Shown here: positions 56,685-64,000 of the stretch, in pieces
How the letters are laid out: each line of letters begins with the position of its first letter
How positions within the stretch are numbered: position 1 is the stretch's first letter
NCBI RefSeq assembly: GCF_029867415.1
Contig: NC_081186.1
Location: 13,834,930 to 13,898,929, forward strand
Length of the DNA: 64,000 nucleotides
Direction of reading: 5' to 3'
From: Vicia villosa
Lineage: Eukaryota > Streptophyta > Magnoliopsida > Fabales > Fabaceae
Made by a program: the position numbers and the translations under genes
The notes under the pieces: generated by a model
Database searches by the model: none
The model's input: only the letters and a program-made list of their open reading frames with translations
Told to the model about the DNA's origin: nothing

Positions 56685-59600
56685 TGTAGCGGGGAAATTC
56701 TGATATCGAATCCATGGGATTGACTCGAATCAATATTCCGTTTGAAATCGCCACCGCGCTTTATTTTTTCAAAGGAAAAGGAAAAAGAACGAAAAAACCC
56801 AAAGTTTTGTTTTTAAAACAAGAAAGAGAACTCAGGTTCAGGTGTTGATTATATGAGGGGAAGGTTTAAAGCACCCCTCATATCTGTGGTACTCCACAGG
56901 AACCTTTTTGAAAATCTGTGTCGTGTGTGCTAAAAAAGAGTTTGTTTTATTTTTAAAATAAGCTCGGCAAAGCGTTAAGCTTTGGGCCTACATACCTCCT
57001 CGGTGCAATGGAGAAGTCAGAGCTAATGTAGTTCCGCTTAAAGGGAAAACATTTTTAAAACGAATAAATACTTTATCATCGTTGGAGAGAAATACTCAGC
57101 CATTGATCTTAAGCATGAGAACAAACGAGTTCTTTGCATCGCAAATGAAAGAAGGGCTCCAACTCGGATAAAATCGACGAGTATGCCACTAGCTCTCTCA
57201 CGCGGAAAAGATCTCATTATATCAATCAATTTCAAAATCGTGGGGTATAACCACTCGTTTCGACAATTAACGGTGTCTAAACTTTTTGAAGAAAAAGGCC
57301 ATTGAAGGCAAAAGATATTTTTAAAAGAAAAGGTTTTAAAAAGATTGCAAACATAAGAAGGTTTTTGAAAAAGGGAGAATATTTTGAAAATTTAAGAATG
57401 GGAGGAGATGAAGAGGCTAACCTAGTGCGTAAAATAAAAGCTAAGGAAAGAAACGGTCTAACCGAAATAATAAGCCAACACTTGACATTATGAGGCAAGG
57501 TAGATTTCCCTTCCTTTGGACTTATCAATACTAAACCAACATTATCACTTGGGGATCCAGATGAATTTATTATCTTAGCACCACTTTGCATTAAGCACAT
57601 TAAAATTCTGACGAAAATCGGGCAGAGTAACGGCTGTTTTCGGGTAAAATCCTTATCTCAATGCCTTGGAATTAACCATCAATGGCTTTCAAGGAAATAC
57701 CTGCACACATAAACAGACAACAATCTAATGCCAGACAGACAGAATAACAGCAGAGTAACAATATCATAAGGGTCCAGAGGTACTAAGTCCATAAGTCCGA
57801 ATCTCCAAAATGCTAGGGATAGTAACCAATAGTCCAAAAGAGAGCCTTAGGTGTTTTTTAGATTTTTGTTATTTATTAGTGTTTTAGCATAAAAGTAAAG
57901 TATGGTCCAAGTGGACAAAGAGAAAATGGCGGAAACATAAACATATGTCCAAATAGACAAAGAGAAAATAGCGGAATGTAAATATGATGAAATGATAAAA
58001 TAAAACGATAAAGCGAGAAATATAAAGAGCAGCATAATAAAGTGCGAAAATTAAAGTCAATTGTTAGATGTTAAAGATAACCATCTTGAAACTTGTCAAG
58101 TATGTTATCAAAGTTAGTAATTAAGATCGATGGTGAGTGAAGGATGTTCTCGGATTTAAATTCAATGGACATTTATCAGAAGCTTGATAGAATCATAGCG
58201 ACTACACGATAAACCTTCATAAGTCTTAAATCAACCGCATACAATTCTCTTCCATGTTTGATCTTTTTGATTCGGGACACGAAATATTGCGCTATGTTAA
58301 GCAGATCGCCAAGTGATTTATGTAGAAATCACCCTACAACGAGGCCGGTCAAAACTTTATGTGCTAATGCATGCGAGAGGAATGATATGTAGATCATTCT
58401 CCGAAAGCAATACCGCACGAAAAGAAAAAAGGTGAGTGATCTAGTCTTTACCAAGAATCCATAAGAATTCTCAAGGTATTAAGACTTTCATCGATCAAAA
58501 TAAAGAGAAACAAAAGATGGAACCACATTAAAAGCTCCTTTCATCCATAATTTCAATCACATAATTTTGCGGATTTGGATTCTCATCCTATCGACGCCCT
58601 AAGTCCATTGAAATTAGAGAGAAATTAGGCCTCTAATTTGTGATTCAAAGAAAATATCAAAAGAATGGAGTAGAAGAAGAGCTAGAACCAAAAACAAGTC
58701 AAAAATAGCAAAAACAAGCATTCTGCCTCACTGGAAATCGATTTACCTCTGTAGGAAATCGATTTCCTGCCTGCAAAATTCAGATTTGGCGCAAAAAACA
58801 GAGTGGAAATCGATTTCCCTCTGTAGGAAATCGATTTCCTGCGCACAGTTTTCAAAAAAACAGCATTATGAACTTTGAAACTTGATTTAGGCAAACATAC
58901 AAACACCTTATGATCACATATCCATTAGAGCACGAATTTTCCATCAAATCACCATCAAATAGGACCAATATAGCATCAAAGATGCATTGAACACAAGCAA
59001 CAAAGAATCACATTATGGTAGATGGAAAAGGAGGATGAAAATTACCAATTCTTGAACAAAACCTAGATCCACTTCAACAATCACCAACACAAATCTTGAT
59101 CTCTCAACAATTGAAGAAAAAAGAGTGAAATGGATGGTGGTTTAGCTCAAAGTTTGTGAGGTTCAAGGTGTGACTCACAAACTTTATGAAAGAATAAAGA
59201 GCTTTGGTGAATTTGGTAGGGATAAGGAGAGAAATTGCAAGGGGTTTTTTGGCTCTCAAAGCTTGAGAAATGAGAGAGTGGAGGTCTCTATTTATAGAAT
59301 TGGAGCAAGAGTAGTGGCAAATTGGTCTTTTTGTGTTTGGTAATTAATTTGTGGTTAATTGGTAATTAAAGTGGGATTTAAATGGTAAAATGATGTTTAA
59401 GTGGGTTTAATGAAGGAGTTAATTTTGATGAGGTGGAAAATTGGTAAAATGCTCAAATAAAAAGGTGCCAAAATGATGTCAAGCTTCCCTCCTTATATTT
59501 TTTTGAATTTTGCGCACAGGAAATCAATTTCCCACAGGGGTAAATCGATTTCCACCTTCAAATTTTCAAAAATTGTTTTCTTGCACTGTTTTGACTTTTG

Positions 59601-59814
59601 CCCGATCTTTCACCTGTAAAATATAAACAAAAGAGACAGAACACATATTTTTTTGAATTTTGGTTAGCATTAAACAAATAAAAATCTAAAAGTGCTTGAT
59701 GATTCCCCTCAGAGATAATCACAGTATAAAAAACAAAGTCTCACAATGGTGCTTTTGATTGATGATTGAATGCAATTGATGTATGATCTTAGGGTCAAAA
59801 ATTGGGGTATGACA
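56685..59814 (-). repeat. Element F 5' LTR
   Basis: 3130 bp. On the sense strand it runs TGTCATACCCC to CCCGCTACA. This copy should drive transcription. It holds the TATA-like box and palindrome clusters (about 58731-58842 and 59517-59555). About 35 differences from the 3' LTR. Confidence 0.96.
59287..59297 (-). promoter_or_regulatory. TATA-like box of F 5' LTR
   Basis: Minus strand CTATAAATAGA, the best plant TATA box in the LTR; also at 43162-43172 in the 3' LTR. Transcription would begin about 30 nt further left, giving a U3 of about 550 bp. Confidence 0.65.
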
Positions 59815-60190
59815 GTTACCCCACAAGGTGTCAAGACGATCGACAATTCAAGATCTAAATTCATTAATACAAATGGTGGAGACGATCACTACAAGATCTA
59901 AATTGGTTACCCTACAAGGTGCTGAGACGATCGACATTACAAGATCTAAATTGGTTACCCCACAAGGTGTTGAGACAATCGACATTACAAGATCTAAATT
60001 GGTTACCCCACAAGGTGCTGAGACGAACGACCATTCTGAGATCTAAATCAATTACTATACAACGGAACTAAGACGATCGATGACTCAAGATCTAAATCTA
60101 TCCTTACAACGGTAGAGACGATCATTTTCTTAAGATATAAAATCAGTTACTACACAAGGTACTGAGACGATCGACATTCGAATCAATCTA
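59815..60190 (+). repeat. GATCTAAATT...GACGATC array of element G, right part
   Basis: Resumes the 40300-40561 array after F, starting with the duplicated GTTAC. Six to eight subunits; the later ones are degenerate ('caattactatacaacggaac', 'cagttactacacaaggtac'). Confidence 0.9.
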
Positions 60191-60370
60191 ACAAGTAATG
60201 TGGCATCCTTAAGCCCACTTCATATTTTCTACTGATGGCATCTCTAAGCCCATCCGTGACACAAGTTCAAACATTAACAAACGCAAATTTCTGGGTATTC
60301 TAGTATTCAATCATCTTCCACCCTCAGATACCGATTGGCATACAGACCACTATACATCTTCAGGTTTAAG

Positions 60371-60389
60371 AAGATTGAACAGGGGCAGC
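60371..60389 (+). other. Element G polypurine tract
   Basis: AAGATTGAACAGGGGCAGC directly before TGTCATACCCC; almost identical to the A tract in sense. It confirms that the G fragment at 38787 and this LTR belong to one + strand element. Confidence 0.85.
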
Positions 60390-60715
60390 TGTCATACCCC
60401 AAAATTTTCCCATCCCATTTTCACTTTCAAACTCACACCAAAGTTCAAGACTCAAGGACACACTCTCATAAACAATGACCTCCTAAACAAGGGTTTTGTT
60501 TCTCTGAAAAAAATTAATAAATTAAGGTCTCCAATTGATTTCATATGGCTTATTATGTTTCAAAATATCTCTATGGCAAAATACAAGCTTCAATCCCAAG
60601 AATTACTCAATCAATTGTCCAGAAAGTCAACAGTCGACTAGTTTGACCTAAAAGATAACTGTGGTCAAAGTATAGTCAAAATTCCTGATTTTTTGTCAAC
60701 ATCCTTATTTTGAAT
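60390..60715 (+). repeat. Element G 3' LTR, first part
   Basis: TGTCATACCCCAAAATTTTCCC start, interrupted at 60715 by solo LTR H and resuming at 63276. Its text around the break ('gtcaacatcc', 'tttgatcaagggttgatcatgat') resembles the U3 of element A. Confidence 0.85.
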
Positions 60716-62026
60716 TGTAGCAACCTGCCTAAAAATTTATAACTTAGAGAGTCGCCACCTATTCTGAAGGGCGAATAGGAAACCCTACGCAGTATAGAGA
60801 TCAGGGTAAGATACTATATTCAGGTCGAGGGAAGGTGTTAGGCACCCTCAACCCTTTCCTATGGCTTTGCGTATTAAGGTAAGGTTTACGCTTTCGAGGG
60901 TTAAATAATTAAAGGAAAATAAATTGGGAAAAATGAGATTTATGGGGAAGGGGGGACTCGCCTTGGTTATCCAAGTGCCTACGTATCTCCTTAGGGAGAA
61001 TCAGAGTCAACGTAGTTCAGGCACAGGGTTGTACGCCTTAGAATTTTGATTTGAATGGTTTGAAGGCTTTTTGAATGGCCTGTCGTATTTTAGAAGTTGT
61101 GATTTGAAAGGCATTTTGAATTGCCTGATTGAAAAGGATGAAAATCCGTAGTATCGTGGTTTAGTGTGTTTTAGGTTTGGGCGTACAACCCTGATTTAAT
61201 ATGTTACCATTAATCGCGATGATCAATAGGTTTGATCACCATAATTAACAGATTGAATGAAGGATTGCTAACCATTCTAATCGATGGATTCGATTATCAC
61301 GAATAGCAAATAATTGTGATTTAATAACTATCGTTACTCCTCGTAATCGATAGATTCGATTACAAATAACAACGAATTTTGATAAAGGGAAAATATGCTA
61401 ATCATCGTAACCAATAGCTTTGGTTAAAACCATTTAGCAAAATGAGTTTATTTGAATTATATTATTTTGATTAATTAAACAATTAATTGATTATTATCCA
61501 CCGCGATCAATTGATTTAATCGAAGCGAATAAAATTCTAAATTGTTTGTCTAAATACCTAGGTCGGTTGGAAAAACCCTAATCCTAATACACTGGCCACT
61601 GGCCAATGGGATTGAGCTAACCCTAACCCTAATTTCTTAATAGACTTTTCTAGGGTTTATATGGTCTTTTATAATTACAGTCAGATTAAAAAATCATTAA
61701 ATCGAAATAATCGATAAATGTTATAATCCTAGTCCTAATTTATTATCCTAACCCTATTTTAATTTTTAATCCTAAATAAATTAACTAGACCTAAATTTAA
61801 TATTACTTAGCATTTAACTTTAACAATTTAAATAAAATTAAAAATAGGAAAACCTGGAATTAATCTAGTACAGCCGCCCTTGGGAGTTCCATGGTGCTCC
61901 TTTAAACCTGACGCGTTGGATCTGCTTCCTTGGTGATCTCGTGGTTGATGTTTGAAGGTGTACCGTGTGCGTATGTTGATGAGCAGCACCGGATCTATAT
62001 TGGAATTTTTCTGAAAAAAAGAATGT

Positions 62027-62098
62027 CATTGCTGGGGATCGAACCCCTGCTTTTACAGTGATAGGTACGGGGCCCTTACCATTCCTGCTGCGATGCCT
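62027..62098 (-). other. tRNA-like module in H
   Basis: The sense (minus) strand ends AGGGGTTCGATCCCCAGC, a good T arm, with GCAGCAGGAATGGTAAGG upstream as a poor D-arm match. Same relative place as in A's LTRs. Confidence 0.5.
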
Positions 62099-62159
62099 TC
62101 GTGATGTACCTGTAACGCCAATACAATTTAGTGCAAACAAAATTGAGGGATTCAAATGA

Positions 62160-62560
62160 AAAGAAAAGAGGATATGCGCCCCATCCTCATCTTTCCAGAA
62201 AACACAGGTTTCTTCCATCAAACTCATGGCTGTGATACGAGATGTGCTGCGGCCAGTGACGTTGGTTGGCTCTATTTGACGATGGCGGAGGCGTGAGGGG
62301 TTTCTGCGGTGGTTTTTTTGTGAGATCGGCGGCGGTATTGCTGTCAATCGTGGCGGCGTGATTGAAGGTTGCTCGCAGTGGAGATACCGTCGGAGAAGTA
62401 GCTCGTCGGAGGCACGAGGTGGCGTTTCGCGTGAGGGTCGCGGCTGAGCCGCACGCGGTAGTGTTGTTTGCGTGTTGTTGTGATTTGAGGGTGGTGATGA
62501 CCGGCTGGATCCGTAGACAAGGGACGACGGCTGTTGGTCGTCGGTTGCTTCCATTGGCAT
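62160..62560 (-). other. GC-rich, CpG-rich insert in H with a long open frame
   Basis: About 400 bp clearly richer in G+C and CpG than the surrounding LTR. A 231-codon minus-strand frame (61865-62560, sense of the LTR) crosses it. The predicted protein is Pro/Ser/Arg-rich with no domain I recognise. I do not see this block in A's LTRs. It could be a captured host fragment or simply fast-diverging U3 sequence; I do not call it a gene. Confidence 0.4.
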
Positions 62561-62599
62561 TGAAGTTGCTCTGTTTTGGCTTTCTTTCTCCTACAAAAA

Positions 62600-62692
62600 A
62601 CAAACAAACTTTGTACTTTGTACAAGTAGTGTTAGTATTGAGGAAAGTAAACAAACAAACTTTGTACAAGTAGTGTTAATATTGAGGAAAGT
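62600..62692. repeat. Short tandem duplication in H
   Basis: Two near-identical ~45-bp copies with 'aacaaacaaactttgtac' and 'aagtagtgtta(g/a)tattgaggaaagt' next to the GC-rich block. Confidence 0.85.
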
Positions 62693-63275
62693 TAGAAATT
62701 GTGGTTGATAATTTTTGTACGTGAGAGTGTGGATGGTTGTGAATAAAAAAAAATCGGTAGAAGTCTTATGTACGTGAGAATGAGAGGTTAGGTTAGGATT
62801 GTTCTGTACCGACCGTCCCCCTGTATGTACAAAAAGAGAGTTCATTTATATTAGTCCCAATTAGGGTTTTCTATATCTAATGGGCCTATTGTCCAACTGA
62901 CTAATAAACTAAACCTAATAATTCTAATATCAAAATTAATAAAAATAAACCTAGAACTAATATTAAAATCCTAATCCTAATAATTAGTAATAATATTAAT
63001 AATACCTATAAATAATGATAACACCAAAAAATTAGTAATACATAACAATCTAACAAAAGTAGACTATACACCAATGATAGACTTCCCGAATAATCAAACC
63101 TGGATTGGGCCAAATGTTTGGGCTCAAATACTCCCTACTTCTACTCCATTTTAGTTCAGGATATTTTACAAGAGCGTGGGTTTGACAATAGGAATGTCAA
63201 ATCCCATGACTCTTAATTTTGACCCTTGATGAATTAAAAGGCATGAATTGATCGGGCAAATTTTGGGGTATGACA

Positions 63276-64000
63276 TGAAGTATCATTCATCATTTGATCA
63301 AGGGTTGATCATGATTCATCAAGGAAAGTTTAGAAATCAACAAAACCTAAAGTTTCTTGCCCTTATTATTTTTCTGCTTTTTGCTTTCCCCTTCCACGCA
63401 GGTGTTTATTGTAAATAGTGTAGGATTTTATTTTTCTGCCTTTTATTTCACCGTAATATTAACTGATGTGGTTAGTAACCCTAGGGAGTGCAACCCTGAA
63501 TTGAACATAGAATCACTAATTTTACAAGATAAAATATCTGAATTGAACCACCTAATTGTGCCACATACACACACTTTTGGGAAACCCCTTTTGTTGCATG
63601 TTGCCTTATTATTTGTTGCCTTGTTGCCTTATTTTTTGTTGCCTTTAAAAATAGTCAAGTCCCTCGATTCCGAGGATACCTAAAGCAAATGTTGCCCTCA
63701 GTTCATTCATCATCCATTTTGTCCCTCGAGGTTGCCTTATAAAGGATGATTTGGCCCATTGCTAAGGTATCCTAGCATGATGCCTAAAAAGATTAATGAC
63801 TATTCTATCATTCTCTAAAGACTACCTACCTCTAAATGGTAGGGACAGTTTTATGGCGAATGATATCTCGATGACCCTTCAACATCCAATGAAAGCACTT
63901 CTTACCCTCCTATGGTATGGATAGCCCTGAAAAGCTAAAAGAATAAATTTTTAACTTAAGGGTAATTGCTTTCTAATTGCTTGCTCTTTCTCAAATTCAA
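63276..64000 (+). repeat. Element G 3' LTR, continuing past the window
   Basis: Resumes the LTR begun at 60390 and runs off the right edge without reaching an LTR end. It includes a short 'ttgccttatt..ttgttgcc' repeat at 63600-63650. No gene. Confidence 0.75.

Larger units (their letters stand above)
40562..59814 (-). mobile_element. Element F: near-complete Ogre retrotransposon
   Basis: 19.25 kb with 3.13-kb LTRs (40562-43689 and 56685-59814) and 5-bp duplication GTTAC (40557-40561, 59815-59819). In sense order (right to left): 5' LTR, primer site, leader, ORF1, gag-protease, intron, RT-RNaseH-aRH-integrase, hairpin module, hairpin array, polypurine tract, 3' LTR. The extra ORF1, intron and second RNase H identify it as Ogre. 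I count about 35 LTR differences (about 1.1%), roughly 0.4 My at an assumed 1.3e-8 per site per year. Lesions: a TAG in RT, a TAG in ORF1, and a hAT-type insertion in ORF1. Confidence 0.97.
60716..63275 (-). mobile_element. H: solo LTR related to element A
   Basis: 2560 bp, TGTAGCAACC...GGTATGACA on the + strand, the same ends as A's LTRs. There is no internal region or second LTR. Flanks TGAAT (60711-60715) and TGAAG (63276-63280) match at four of five bases. Likely a product of recombination between two LTRs of an A-like element. It carries GTGCCTACGTATCTCC (60975-60990) and a tRNA-like module. Confidence 0.85.

Noticed and set aside
1..64000. Host protein-coding gene with exons
   Set aside because: Every coding frame with a recognisable domain belongs to element F or the G integrase fragment; no exon-intron gene structure was found.

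Overview
This window is plant nuclear DNA made almost entirely of nested Ty3/gypsy LTR retrotransposons of the Tat lineage, Ogre type. The evidence is LTRs of 3-6 kb, primer sites of the TGGCGACTC...TGGGGA kind (tRNA-Arg-like), an extra ORF before gag, an intron between protease and reverse transcriptase, a second archaeal-type RNase H, and tandem repeats in the 3' noncoding region. This suggests a large-genome legume, probably tribe Fabeae (pea, vetch, faba bean or Lathyrus); that is inference. I see no host gene. All boundaries were read by eye and may be off by a few bases.

Nesting, oldest first. Element G (+ strand) supplies an integrase C-terminal fragment (38787-39270), its 3' noncoding region, and the start of its 3' LTR (60390 to the window end). 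A minus-strand LTR, D' (34204-38779), lies in G's integrase gene. Element B (+) lies inside D'. Its 5' part is off the left edge; its 3' noncoding region runs 1-15198 and its 3' LTR 15199-34203. Element A (-, 1230-13624, target duplication CTCCC) lies in B's 3' hairpin array. Element C (+, 15423-28651, duplication GACAC) lies in B's 3' LTR. Element F (-, 40562-59814, duplication GTTAC) lies in G's 3' array and is a nearly complete Ogre. H (60716-63275) is a solo LTR in G's 3' LTR. A 899-bp hAT-type nonautonomous element (54221-55119) sits in ORF1 of F.

F encodes ORF1, gag-protease and, after a frame-preserving 268-bp intron, RT / RNase H / archaeal-type RNase H / integrase. It carries one TAG in RT, one TAG in ORF1 and the hAT insertion. 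A and C keep LTRs, primer sites, polypurine tracts and conserved noncoding islands but no gag-pol, so they look nonautonomous and would need a partner such as F.

The most interesting content is noncoding. (1) Just after the pol stop of F and G, and at the matching place in A and C, lies a hairpin module ending in AGGCAAAAGTTAGGG. Its stems covary, and five copies carry GNRA tetraloops. (2) Most minisatellites here are arrays of small hairpins whose arms change in a compensatory way. (3) A leader motif, CGAACCTATGAACCTGG, sits about 610-650 nt from the primer site in A, C and F. (4) Element C has U5-type termini at both ends. (5) tRNA-like modules recur in sense orientation within three LTR families.
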